Below are positions 23,160 through 33,520 of a stretch of DNA of 64,000 nt, in pieces; position 1 is the stretch's first letter, and each line of letters begins with the position of its first letter. Location: assembly GCA_022410635.1 (NCBI GenBank), contig JAJVDF010000501.1, forward strand, positions 49,375 to 113,374, given 5' to 3'. This DNA is from Tretioscincus oriximinensis. Taxonomy: Eukaryota > Chordata > Lepidosauria > Squamata > Gymnophthalmidae. The position numbers were made by a program, and so were the translations under genes. The notes under the pieces are model-generated. The model did no database searches. It was not told the origin of the DNA and was given only the letters and a program-made list of their open reading frames with translations.

Positions 23160-24000
23160 TATGGTACACATTATGTGCCATATCAAAATTGGCTCCCAGT
23201 GCAATCAAAGTCTCAATCAAAGTTTAAGGTCGTATTGGGAACACGAAGACAGGAGGGAGGGACAAGGGCATGCAGGAGGGTCCAGCTTCTGCACCTCCAC
23301 ACCACCCCTCTAACAATTGCCAGTGTAGCATCCTGGCGTACACCCATCAGTTACAGCACGACCCTAGATGCAGCTCTGACAATTGGACCTGAGACTGTTG
23401 AGTTTAGTGCTATTTAATTGCAAAGGGATGTTGCTTCGTTTAGTCAAATAACATTTTTGTTTTCAAGTTAACAGCCTATATTTTTAACCTGGATCGCTTA
23501 TCTTTTTAAAAAAAAATTAAGTAAATTTAGCTTTTTTAAAAGAGAAAAAAGCTACAGTGAAAAGATTTTGGTTGGCCCCACCTGCATGCAATCTAAATGA
23601 AGCAGTCACATATGGCAAGGTGATCAAGAATAGCAATTCGAATTGGACTCTTAAAGGTTTTAGTTACGTTTTATTTATGCACTCCATGATTTAGCTAAGT
23701 TATGAGTGCAGTGCAAGTATATTGGTGACGGTCTTGTTAAAGTATATTCTGTTCCTCTGGCCCATTCATTCAAGCCTGTGCTTGTGTCTTTAGAGGCAGG
23801 TACAGGTAAAATCTCCTTATAATGAACTCCAAGGAACCATAAAAATGTGTATGTTATCATGAAACTTTTTTATATTGAAACCAAAGGAAAAAACAACAAA
23901 TTATCACAGTAACACACTTTTAAATACTAGAAACCATTGCAAAAATGACTTTGATTCACTTTTAGATGCCTGAAACCATTGCAAGAATTACTTTAATTCT
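23160..24000. other. Intergenic, nothing recognised
   Basis: AT-rich sequence without coding or RNA signatures. Confidence 0.45.
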
Positions 24001-24003
24001 GTC

Positions 24004-24133
24004 CCCACTGAGCCTTATTCTGGGCTGTATCTCAGGACAGAGCTTGGCCACCCACATGCCAGGATAGATTACACTAGATGAGAATGTCAGACTCGTATTT
24101 CCAAAATACAGCCCAGAATGAGACACATTAGGG
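24004..24133. repeat. Palindromic MITE-like repeat (family D)
   Basis: The left arm (CACTGAGCCTTATTCTGGGC...) is the approximate reverse complement of the right arm (...GCCCAGAATGAGACACATTA). The same family occurs at 36129-36270 and 45001-45146. Confidence 0.55.
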
Positions 24134-25065
24134 TCAGCCTAGTTTCTTTCACTCTTATTGCACTTGATGACTTGCTGCCTTTTCTTGCAAACTGCTTTCC
24201 TTGTCTCCTATCTTGCCAGGGTAAATGTACTTTTATATAGGACCCAATCTATCAGAATCTGAGGATTTAATCCTGCCATTCATTGTTTTGAAAATCTTTG
24301 CTGTCACTTTAAAAATCTTACTCTGTACTGAACGCCCTGCCCCTCTTGCACTTCAGTTTGTTACAGGTCTTGCAGAATAGGCAGGGGGACAGAAATCAGC
24401 ATGTTATACTGAAACTTTTATTACAATGAGGTCTGTTATAGCAGGGGCATTTTTATATTGCTCTCAATGGTGTTCTGCCAGTACTTTCTAATTTGTTTGT
24501 TACATTGAGAATTTCATTATAAAGGGGTTGTTTAGAAAGTGGCTTCACTTGTATCAAGAACAGGGGGATGTTTTTCCTTGGGCTTTTGCTTTAAAAGCCT
24601 CAAACCCATTGGTAGGCTATTAAGGGAGATGGAATAAATAGGCTGTTCATAATTCATAGAGGACAAATNTATCAATGACTATTGAAATGGATGTTCAGGA
24701 ATTACCTTCAGGGCTTCACCTAATGCATGGAGGACAAGTCTAGTACCAATGGCTACTAGAAAAAATGTCTGTATACTACCACAGTGAGGCAGGATGTCTC
24801 TAAATGGCAATTACAGTGAGCTGGGGCTTTTTGGATGAACTTCAGAGAATGGTCCCTGGGAACTATTTGCATCTGCTGATTGGGGAGATACTTCCTGCTT
24901 CTTGCATTCCTCTAGGCAAAAGCTTTCCTGCTCCTAAATCAGGGAAAGGAAGTGAAAAAACTGTATTCTAGCCTTTCTATGTTCTAATGCTCAGCTGGTC
25001 CCTCCCCACCGGTGAAAACATGTTGCATGACATGTAGAACACAAGTCATAAAATACATTATCGAG
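24134..25065. other. Intergenic; weak L3-like similarity near 24650-24960
   Basis: No gene is seen. Phrases such as CATAGAGGACAAAT and GACTATTGAAATGGATGTTC recall plus-oriented old L3-like fragments, but too little is preserved for a firm call. Confidence 0.4.
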
Positions 25066-25069
25066 CAAA

Positions 25070-25235
25070 GGGGCTAGTAGTGCTTTGAGACTAACAGGAG
25101 AAAAGTGGGTGGCATAAGCTTTCATAGACANGTCTACTTCTTCAGATGCCACCCACTTTTTTGCTGTTAGTCTCAAAGCGCTATTAGCCCCGTTGCTGGA
25201 CTTTCTATTAGACTAACACGGCTATTTCTCCGAAA
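25070..25235. repeat. Inverted-duplicate 'agactaacacggctat' repeat
   Basis: Positions 25070-25115 and 25146-25191 are reverse complements over 46 bp with four mismatches (arm GGGGCTAGTAGTGCTTTGAG...), separated by a 30-bp loop. The copy ends TAGACTAACACGGCTATTTC. Relatives at 1805, 10738 and 54620 are not visibly palindromic. Confidence 0.65.
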
Positions 25236-25272
25236 TAGAATACATTCTGTGCACTTTCTACAGAACATGATC

Positions 25273-26239
25273 TGTCCTAGGCCCAGTGCTATTTAACATA
25301 TTTATAAATGATCTAGATGAAGGAATTGAAGGAAAACTTATCAAATTTGCTGATGACACAAAAATAGGCGGTGTTGCTAATACTAAACAAGATAGAGATA
25401 GGATTCAAAAAGATCTAGACAAACTTGAACAACGGGCTGAAACTAACAGAATTGTATTTAACAGAGAGAAATGCAAGATCCTACATCTGGGCAAAAATAA
25501 TGAAAACAGCACATATAGAATGGGAGGAATATGTCTGANCAGCAGCACAAGTGAGAAGGACCTGGGTGTTTTGGTAGATCACAGATTAAACATGAGTCAA
25601 CAGTGTGAAGCAACTGCGAAAAAGGCAAACACAATCCTGGGATGTATCAAGAGGGGCATAGAATCTCGCTCATGTGAAGTAATTATTCCTCTCTACAGTA
25701 CTTTGGTACGACCACACTTGGAATACTGTGTTCAGTTCTGGGGGNCCCAATTTAAAAAGGACATTGATAAACTAGAGCAAGTACATAAGAGAGTTACAAG
25801 GATGGTGAGTGGTCTGGAAACCATGTCCTATGAGGAATGGTTAAAGGATCTGGGGATGTTTAGTCTGCAAAAGAGAAGACTGAGAGGAGATTTGATAGCT
25901 GTCTACAAATATCTGAAGGGCTGTCACAGAGCAGAGGGATCAACATTGTTCTCATTAGCNNNCATTGTTCTCATTAGCACATGGAAGGACTAGAAACAAT
26001 GGAATGAAACTGCAAGGGAGTAGATTTAGATTAGATATCAGAAAAAACTTTCTAACAGTCAGGGTGATAAATCAGTGGAACAGTTTGCCACAGGGGGTGG
26101 TGAGTTCGCCTTCCCTGGAAGTTTTCAAACAGAGACTGGACAGTCATCTGTCTGGGATGGTTTAATGAATCCTGCATTGAGCAGGGGGTTGGACCCNATG
26201 ACCCTAGAGGTCCCCTCCGACTNTATGATTCTATGATTG
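25273..26239 (+). mobile_element. CR1 LINE, 5'-truncated, reverse transcriptase C-terminal half
   Basis: The frame opens at the RT block LGPVLFNIFINDL, followed by FADDTKIGG with the catalytic Asp pair. It continues through [54 protein letters not shown] and INQWNSLPQGVV. The 3' end finishes TATGATTCTATGATTG, the 8-bp tail repeat typical of CR1. The endonuclease and most fingers are missing. The frameshift near 25960 coincides with a 3-N gap and is probably an assembly artefact. Confidence 0.9.
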
Positions 26240-26244
26240 TGGAC

Positions 26245-27665
26245 TCCCTAAATGCAGCCCACATAAGGTAAGTTTAAGGTAGGCTTAAGAATGTTTTTGA
26301 GTAATTGGGAAACAGTGAATCAATTAGCTTTTTNCCTGCTAATTGTTTGGACTGTTCCCCAGTCCAACTGGAATAAGGTCCATAAAATACCATTAATGAC
26401 ACTGAGTCCAAATTCCTCCCCCTCCCCAGCAAGTGAGAGAAACCATGTAGGGAAATGAGAAACGATCNAATTCAGTTCAGCTTAAGGGAAAAGGAGTGAA
26501 ATAACTGTGATTAGAAACAGATTTCCTTGTTGACTCTGATGCTACAGAGCCTGAGCCAACCTCTTGGGAAAGCAGATAGCAATTTCCAACAGCTAATTAA
26601 TTGTGCAAAAAAAGCAAAAGAATTTCTGCTTCCTGCCACCTCGTCTTGGGCACAAGGAGTGTACCTCTCATCCGCCCGCCACCGGTTGGGGTTCTGTCCT
26701 CCTATAGTACACTAATTGCTTTGGGACTCTCTTTTCTCTAGGATGGCAAAGCTGATGGATTGCAACCGTGAAGCTCAGTCAGGAAAGATCCTCTTTAATT
26801 CTCAGGTGCCACATGAGGTCACTTGTCACATACATTCCACATCTCATCTCCACAGCTTCTGCCTCTCGCCTGTTGAGTCTCTGTAATTACAAAGACCAAC
26901 CGTTGGGCTTTGACACTCAGGCCCTACCAAGTGAAACGCCCAGCATTCTCCCTCCCTTTGAAGGGAGATCATCGAAGGAGCAACGATCAAAAATGGATAG
27001 TAAATGGCACCTTCTCTCTGTGTAATACAAATCTGTTGATAAAAGATGGCAGCCCCATCCCATCAGGCTTGAAATGGACCCCATCAATGACACCCATCCC
27101 CTTTATTCTGTTTAATGGAAGCAGAAAATGATTTGGATCACCACTGGCTCCACAGAATAAAAGAACTTTGGGGGGATTCCTCTGGCAGAAGTGGACTAAA
27201 ATATGAGAAAAGTAATTCAGATTTTCTNTAGTCCACCTCTGAGACCAAGTCACCTTTCTTTTGTTCATGGGACCACTGCAGACTATTATGGAGAGGAATC
27301 ATTTACATCTGGAGAGGGGAAAGAGAGGGCTGGAAACTCCCCCTTGGCCCATAGCTAGCTGTGGGAGTTCCCAAGGGTGTTGTATGAAGGAGAGGGTGCC
27401 ATTACAACCCTTTCCTCCCTTCATACAGCCTTTTGTCCCTCCCTTCATACACACATCACCAACCTACCAACTTTGGCAGCGGTGACTGATCAGAAAGTTT
27501 CTTATCAATGCTGCCTCCCTCTGTCCCCCTCAGCTGATATTGTCGTAATTCAGCTTTACACAATTTCAGCCTTGAAAAGAAAGGCCTAATTATTGTTTAA
27601 TAACTATTAAAAATATNCTGGAGCCATGTCTTAATAGTAACCAAAATGATAAAGGGATGGGAAAT
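26245..27665. other. Intergenic, nothing recognised
   Basis: Short frames only. No domain, RNA or clear repeat is seen. Confidence 0.45.
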
Positions 27666-27667
27666 AA

Positions 27668-27965
27668 GTCTGCAACTTCTAGGCCTCTTCAGCTTTGAAA
27701 GATGGCATTTAAGTAGTGACCAACATCAAGATGTTCCTGGAGACTGGGGGACAGGCAGGTTTTAGCTAGGTGGTAGACCAAACTCCCATAGAGCTGCTGG
27801 CTCAATGCCCAGTTTCTATTGCACAATATTAGAATGAGCTATGAAGCTGAGGGCAGGAGACTTAGGATAGACAAGAAGAAATAGTTTTTTCATTCAGTCA
27901 TGGCTGATACCAGACTGAGGCTTCATGGGATCTCTTTGATGTTTTCTTGACAGAGATAACATGTG
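27668..27965 (+). repeat. Old L3-like LINE fragment
   Basis: GGCCTCTTCAGCTTTGAAAGATGGC begins a diverged plus-oriented copy. The end is uncertain. Confidence 0.4.
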
Positions 27966-27970
27966 AAATA

Positions 27971-28085
27971 CAGGGTGCTTCAAAAAAATGTATACACACT
28001 TTGAACTTCCATAGAAAATTTATTTACTGTTCTACAAAGTTAAATTTCAGGATTTCCCGATTTGAACAGTATTAACATTTGTTAT
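27971..28085. mobile_element. Rearranged mariner-type MITE copy
   Basis: CAGGGTGCTTCAAAAAAATG starts a terminus matching the nested MITE at 14023-14232. Positions 27971 to about 28053 match the reverse complement of that element's right end. About 28058-28087 match its interior in the same orientation. The second terminus is absent. Confidence 0.65.
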
Positions 28086-28189
28086 TTACATTTTATTTAC
28101 ATTGGACTTTAAGCTTTCTAATTTCCTGAATGACCAGAGAGAGAGCAGGGGTTGGCAATTATGGGGATATAAAAGCTTGAGTACTGAAA

Positions 28190-28720
28190 TGATAAGAACA
28201 TAAGAACACAAGAGTAGTTGTGCTGAATTGGGCCACAGCCTGTCTAGTCCAGCATTCTGTCTCACACAGAGACCCACCAATTGCACCTGGGCAGTCTGAA
28301 ACAGAAGATGGCAAAATCTTCAACTGTTCTCAATTCCCTGCAAATGGCATTTCAGGNATACTACCTGTTGCTCCATCTTGGAGGCAGTATCAAGACATTC
28401 AACTTAGTAACTGTTTATACTTCCATGAATTTGTCTAATCCTGTCTTAAAGCCATCTAAGTTGCTAGCTACCACACTACCTCTTCTGGAAGTAAATTCCA
28501 AAGGCAAATAACCCTCTGGATGAAAAAAATACTTTTCTTTATTCTTACTCTTCTGCCCATCAGCTTCAAGGAATGACCCTTGGTCCTAGTGTTATGCAAT
28601 AAAAAAAAACAATTTTTCTCTATTCACCTTATCCATCCCGTGAATTATTTTATACACTTCAATCAGATCTCCTCTCAAACGCCATGTTTCAAGGCTGAAG
28701 AGGCCCAGACGTTGCAAACG
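28190..28720 (-). repeat. L3-like LINE 3' end
   Basis: It runs from the tail AAGAACATAAGAACAC through AATTCTGCCTCACACAGA-like, TGGGCAGTCTGAAACAG and AAATTCCAAAGGC to CAGATCTCCTCTCAAAC and AGGCTGAAGAGGCCCAG, a reverse-oriented copy with some divergence. Confidence 0.75.
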
Positions 28721-28984
28721 GATTTAATAAGGGATGTTTCATGCCTCCGTCTCATAGACACCGGAGCCTGTAGAATTGTCCTTCCCCCTTTCCTTTCTGT
28801 TAACCCTTCACTGTCTGTAACACTTGATGGTTCTACTAAATGTTCTTTTATCTGCTTCATCATTCTTGGTGTGGTTTTATAGTTACTATGGGAGATGGGG
28901 GGGAGGGGCATGTAAATATGACCGATCATCATAACAGAAGAGATGGTGAAAGCAATTGACCTGAATAAATATAACGGCTTCTAG

Positions 28985-29195
28985 ATATAATATCTAGGTA
29001 GTGTCTCCAAATAGGAGAGATGGGCAGGATGCCTTTAAAGTAAGTCAAGAACAAGTGAAGGTTTTGCCTTTTAGGTATTTCTGATTGAGAAACCTAGAAG
29101 TCATTGGTGAGCACTGTGTAAGGTAGGATGCTGGACTAAATGGGCTGTGGCCTCGATCCAGCAGGGCTTCCCTTATGCTCCTACAAACTGATATT
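28985..29195 (+). repeat. Old L3-like LINE 3' fragment
   Basis: GCCTCGATCCAGCAGGGCTTCCCTTATGCTC at its right end is the family terminus, and the left part is diverged. Confidence 0.55.
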
Positions 29196-29769
29196 GGTAA
29201 GAGTTGCAGTCACCAAATAGATATACGTGTTTGCAAAAGTATCTGAGCATGAGTGAAAAAAGAAACGAGAAATCTCTGAAGACATAGACTGTCCGAGGTA
29301 TTTCTTCCAAATGTACATTTCCAGAGGAGTAAGCAAAGAAACATTTTCCCAGCTGAAGAAAGGGGCAGAGCCAAATTGATTATTTTCTCCACACCTGAAT
29401 AGCCGAGGCAGAAAGGCTAAACACTTGATAGCAAACACAGGATCTCATGACAAGATGATACAGAAAAGCATCTATGCTTTGCATGTAGACTTATGTTAAC
29501 AGAGATCTGTGNGGGTTTTTTTTTCTCTCCTAAAGGAGCTGAAACAATAGCAAACTATCACTTCTGGAACGGCTGCCTCACAAGCACAAGATTAACTTTA
29601 GGACCATTTTTGCATGTACTTGTGCCAAACTGCAATCTACTTGCCTGGAACAAGGTTGCCCATAAGTAGACAGCCAGTTCCAAGACTAGGGTTACCACAT
29701 CCGTTTGCCAAAAATCAAGCAGTCCATCCCGCTCCACCAACCCCTCCCACAAAGGTTGTCGGGGTTCTC

Positions 29770-30440
29770 TGTTAGGAATATATTAATTGCCATAATATAT
29801 TTTGATATAAAATGTACAAGCATTGGTCTCTAGATGCACAGGCCTCACTTTTGCAAAATTTCTGGGGATTTTCCAGGCCTGGGTGTTGCAAGAGAACTAA
29901 TCTCTCTTCCTGCCCTGAGGCTTCACCCTGCTGTGCCTTGTTTACCTGCACCCATTATCTCGGGGAGCATTCATTGACTCAGAAGCTTTGTCCTGATGGG
30001 ATTAATCAACTGCCTAATAGCTCTGAGGAAGCTCTGACCATCACCTTTCCAGGAGGTGAACAACCGGTCACAGGCCTTGTAAGCTACAGAGATCAATCTT
30101 GTTCCACCCAAACCATGACCATATTTGGAGTTTGCTGACACAGGCTGCACCCCTTGGGAGGAGGGAGAAACGTCACACAGGTGTCACCACCTCTGGTCCG
30201 CCCCAAACCTCTCCTTCGGAACACCCATTCTCTGACGTCTGTTTTCTTGTACACACCTTCTGATTGTATGTCAATAAAAACCTATGCACAAGGGTGCTCA
30301 GGAGGTTCCTACCCACGTGGGCCTCCTAGCTATTGCCTCTTGATCGAAGCTTATGGCCTCTGCGTGAGTTCCTTGATGGGAGTCAGAATCTACACGTAAC
30401 CCTATCCTGATGATCAGCTGCTTCAGATGTGCTGGTACCT
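29770..30440 (+). mobile_element. Possible solo LTR of an endogenous retrovirus
   Basis: The block begins TGTTAGGAATATATTAATTG. It has a C-rich U3-like middle and an AATAAA signal at 30273-30278, followed by about 150 bp of U5-like sequence. It ends near 30430-30445 around CCTAATAACG, a weak inverted match to TGTTAGG. No internal gag, pol or env sequence adjoins it and no target duplication is clear. Both the boundaries and the LTR assignment are tentative. Confidence 0.4.
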
Positions 30441-30444
30441 AATA

Positions 30445-31025
30445 ACGTGGTAGCAAACCCCCGTTAAAAGGTCTTGCCCCCTCAGCCCAAACTGGCCCTC
30501 AAATCACAGGCTTGAAACTGCCTCCAATCTGCCTCCCTCTCCTTCCTACCAAACCTTCCTGGAAGGCTCCTGGTGGACAGTTTACTAGCGATGCATGGCT
30601 ACCAGGGTAGTCATGGAAGGAAAAGTGAAATAAATTTGAGGAAGATGTAAATATCTGAGACCTTCGGGAATGGGTGAGGTATAAGTGTAAATAAATAAAT
30701 ATATTAATTAATAATAGTGAAAATTGTGCTGATTAAGTTCAGTGACTCTTCAATAAGGTTACCAAAATCTGGGAACCCCTGCCCTTCTTTACCCAAGCTA
30801 TGTCCTAGCCACATCTGTTATACCACTACCTTCCCCTGGCCCCTCCACCCATACACCCAGGCCACACCCCCTTCCAGAATCACAGGTTTTTACATGCCCC
30901 CCTGACTCTCATTCAGCCCCTTCCTTTCCCGATCGCACCACTGCCCTAGCTGTGCAGATTAAGAGGTTCTAGTCCATGTGGCAGGTGAAACTGCAGGTAG
31001 CCCCAGAAATGAGGAAGCCCACCAA
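30445..31025. other. Intergenic; family-C fragment
   Basis: Positions 30655-30715 match family C (GAGACCTTCGGGAATGGG followed by TAAATAAATA). Nothing else is recognised. Confidence 0.45.
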
Positions 31026-31029
31026 TTCT

Positions 31030-31522
31030 GGTGAACATAAGAACATAAGAAGAGCCATACTGGATCAGGCCACAGCCCATCGAGTCCAGCATTCTGTGTC
31101 ACACAGAGGCCCACCAGATGCACCTGGGCAGTCCAAACAGAGGAAAGCAAAATATGCTGCTCCTGTTCGTGACTCCCTGCAAATGGTATTTCAAGAGTCC
31201 TGCCTGTTGCTCCATCCCGGAGGCTACATCCAGACAACTATCTTAGTATCCATTTATACCCTTAGTGTCCATAAACCTGTCTAGTCCTGTCTTGAAACTA
31301 TCCAAGCTGTTAGCTACCACTACCTCTTCAGGAAGTAAATTCCACAGGCCGATGACCCTCTGGGTGAAAAAATACTTTCCTTTGTCTGTTCTCACTTTTC
31401 TACCCAACAGTTTTAAGGAGTGCCCTCTGGTCCTTGTGTTGTGTGATAGAGAAAACATTTTTTCTCTATTCACTCTGTCGATCCCATGCATGATTTTGTG
31501 CACTTCAATCAGATCACCCCTG
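31030..31522 (-). mobile_element. Young L3-like LINE 3' end, ORF2 tail still open
   Basis: The minus-strand frame reads RGDLIEVHKIMHGIDRVN, KVRTDKGKYFFTQRV and GLWNLLPEEVVVANSLDSF without stops, homologous to the C-terminus of the CR1 ORF2 at 25273-26239. The 3' terminus is two and a half units of the 8-bp tail TTCTTATG. It is nearly identical to the copies at 32857 and 63614. Confidence 0.85.
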
Positions 31523-31955
31523 GTGCCTTGGAATCTGAGAATTCTTTGAATTCCAGTATCCTGGAATTCTTTGAAATCCATTTCCTGAACTCTCTGGAAA
31601 ACTGAGGGTTACCATATGTGGTCTTCCCCTTATCAAGTCAGCTTAAAAACAATGAATTTCTGCAGGCTAGAATTCCCTGAGGGAGTGCTGCCCCCTGCTG
31701 GCAGAGTGAATACACTTCTGATAATTGCTATTTCTTTAAATTCACTCAGAACATTTTTTGTTTCTATTACTGTATTATTTTTCGCTGAAATTATGTCCAA
31801 AGTGCAAGTGTTCCTACGGAAAGAGAAATTAATAGACTACTGAGAATCAGCATAATCAAACATTCTGAAATGTGGTGATCTACCATATAATCTAAGGCAA
31901 CAACAAACCCATACCTNGGATATGATAATTAATACGTATCTNCTCAAGCTAATAA
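31523..31955. other. Intergenic, nothing recognised
   Basis: A short AGGGTTACCATATG near 31605 resembles a hAT-type terminus, but no partner end is visible. Confidence 0.4.
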
Positions 31956-31956
31956 T

Positions 31957-32097
31957 TGAGAGCCCGTTTAGTGTAGTGGTTAGGATGCTGGATTCCACAC
32001 TCCTCCTAAGTCAGCTGGGTGATCTTGGGGCAATCTCTGAGCCCTGCATACTTCACAGGGCGTCTGTTGTGGAGAAAGCAACAAAAGCTATGTGCTT
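31957..32097 (+). repeat. tRNA-derived SINE-B copy
   Basis: GAGAGCCCGTTTAGTGTAGTGGTTAGGATGCTGG is a tRNA-like head with an A-box-like TAGTGTAGTGGTTAG. The B-box segment is deleted. The body (AGCTGGGTGATCTTGGGGCAATCTC ... TGTTGTGGAGAAAGCAAC) matches 42341-42555. Confidence 0.7.
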
Positions 32098-32100
32098 TTA

Positions 32101-32236
32101 TTATTTACTCATTTACATTTGTATCCTGCCCCATACCCAAAGGTCTCAGGACAGTCAACCAAAGGATGGTCCTTTTGGTTTACTGTCCTAAGACCTTTGG
32201 GTATAGGACGGGATACAAATATAAATAAATAAATAA
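32101..32236. repeat. Head-to-head inverted pair of family-C ends (hairpin)
   Basis: Positions 32101-32166 and 32170-32236 are reverse complements at roughly 88% by eye, with only a 3-bp spacer. Arms contain GTATCCTGCCCCATACCCAA and CAAAGGTCTCAGGACAGT. Confidence 0.75.
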
Positions 32237-32429
32237 TACTTCCTCGTACAGTGTTGCACTAGATACTATAACAACATTTCAGAGTTCAGTCAGCTGGTAG
32301 TAGCCCAAAGAAGACACAACAACAACCTCCTGTAAGCAGCAAAAATGTTTCCTGTAGGCATGACAGGGCACAGATTGACTAAAGAAGCTTTCTCCCTCCC
32401 AGGGCTAGCTGTGTTCCAGACTGGGAGCG

Positions 32430-32690
32430 GTAGTCCACTAGGCAGAAGAGTGAGAACAGACAAAGGAAAGGGTTCCCCACGGGGTCCTCACCTTTGGAAT
32501 TCACTTCCAGAAGGGGTGATGATAGCTAACAGCCTGGATAGTTTTGAGAGAGGATTAGACAAGTTCATGGACACCCAGGATGGATGTCTTCATGCTGCCT
32601 CTGAGGTGGAGCAACAGGCAGTATCTCTGAAATACCATTTGCAGGACATCTAGAACAGGTGAAGATTTTGCCTTCTTCTGTTCCTAGGTT
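32430..32690 (+). repeat. L3-like LINE 3' fragment
   Basis: GAGTGAGAACAGACAAAGGAAAG, CCTTTGGAATTCACTTCCAG and GGAGCAACAGGCAGTATCTC appear in plus orientation. It stops before the tail repeat, at the junction with the foldback element. Confidence 0.65.
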
Positions 32691-32839
32691 AACCAAATGA
32701 CCCCTTTTTGGGGGGGTTGAAAACTCGGTTTGGGGGTGCCTCCTAGTTTTTTCTGAGGAANTTTTTTTCAAANAAAAGATTTTTTTTTTCAATTTCTTTT
32801 GTTTTTTGGGGTTTTTTTTTCTCAGAAGAGGCTGGGCTC
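32685..32839. mobile_element. Truncated palindromic hAT-type MITE, copy 1
   Basis: It starts TAGGTTAACCAAATGACCCC and continues GGTTTGGGGGTGCCTCC and TTTTTCTGAGGAA, matching the left arm of copy 2. The right arm is recognisable only as TTTTCTCAGAAGAGGCTGGG and is cut off where copy 2's target duplication starts. Confidence 0.55.
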
Positions 32840-32847
32840 TGCTCAGA

Positions 32848-33520
32848 TAGGTTAACATAAGAACATAAGAAAGAGCCATACTGGATCAGGCAACAGCCCA
32901 TCAAGTCCAGCATTCTGTGTCACACAGAGGCCCACTAGATGCACCTGGGCAGTCTGAACAAAGGAAAGCAAAATATGCTGCTCCTGTTCATGACTCCCTG
33001 CAAATGGTATTTCANNAGTCCTGCCTGTTGCTCCATCCAGGAGGCGACATCCAGACAACTATCCTAGTATCCATTTATACCCTTAGTGTCCATAAACCTG
33101 TCTAGTCCTGTCTTGAAACTATCCAAGCTGTTAGCTACCACCACCTCTTCAGGAAGTAAATTCCACAGGCCGATGACCCTCTGGGTGAAAAAATACTTTC
33201 CTTTGTCTGTTCTCACTTTTCTACCCAACAGTTTTAAGGAGTGCCCNCTGGTCCTTGTGTTGTGTGATAGAGAAAACATTTTTTCTCTATTCACCCTGTC
33301 GATCCCATGCATGATTTTGTACACTTCAAAATGACCCCTTTTGGGGGGGTTTGAAAACCCGTTTTTGGGGTGCCTCCCGTTTTTTTCTGAGGAAAAAGTA
33401 ATTTAAAAACAAAAAAAATCGGAATTTTTTTTTTTTTAAAGATTTTCCTCAGGAAAACTGGGAGGCACCCCAAACCTGGGTTTTCAACCCCCCTCCAAAA
33501 GGAGTCATCTGGTCAGCCTA
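32848..33520. mobile_element. Palindromic hAT-type MITE, copy 2, split by an L3-like LINE
   Basis: Termini are TAGGTTAAC (32848-32856), resuming as CAAAATGACCCC at 33327, and GGAGTCATCTGGTCAGCCTA at 33501-33520. The arms 33331-33393 and 33445-33508 are reverse complements at roughly 85-90%. A perfect 8-bp target duplication, TGCTCAGA, flanks the element (32840-32847 and 33521-33528), the hallmark of hAT insertion. There is no coding sequence. The L3-like insertion occupies 32857-33326. Confidence 0.75.
32857..33326 (-). mobile_element. Young L3-like LINE 3' end inserted in the MITE
   Basis: The minus-strand frame MYKIMHGIDRVNREKMFSL and the tail GLWNLLPEEVVVANSLDSF are open apart from N codons. 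The 3' end is TTCTTATG repeats at 32857-32872. It is nearly identical to 31030-31522, so the insertion is recent and younger than the MITE. Confidence 0.85.
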
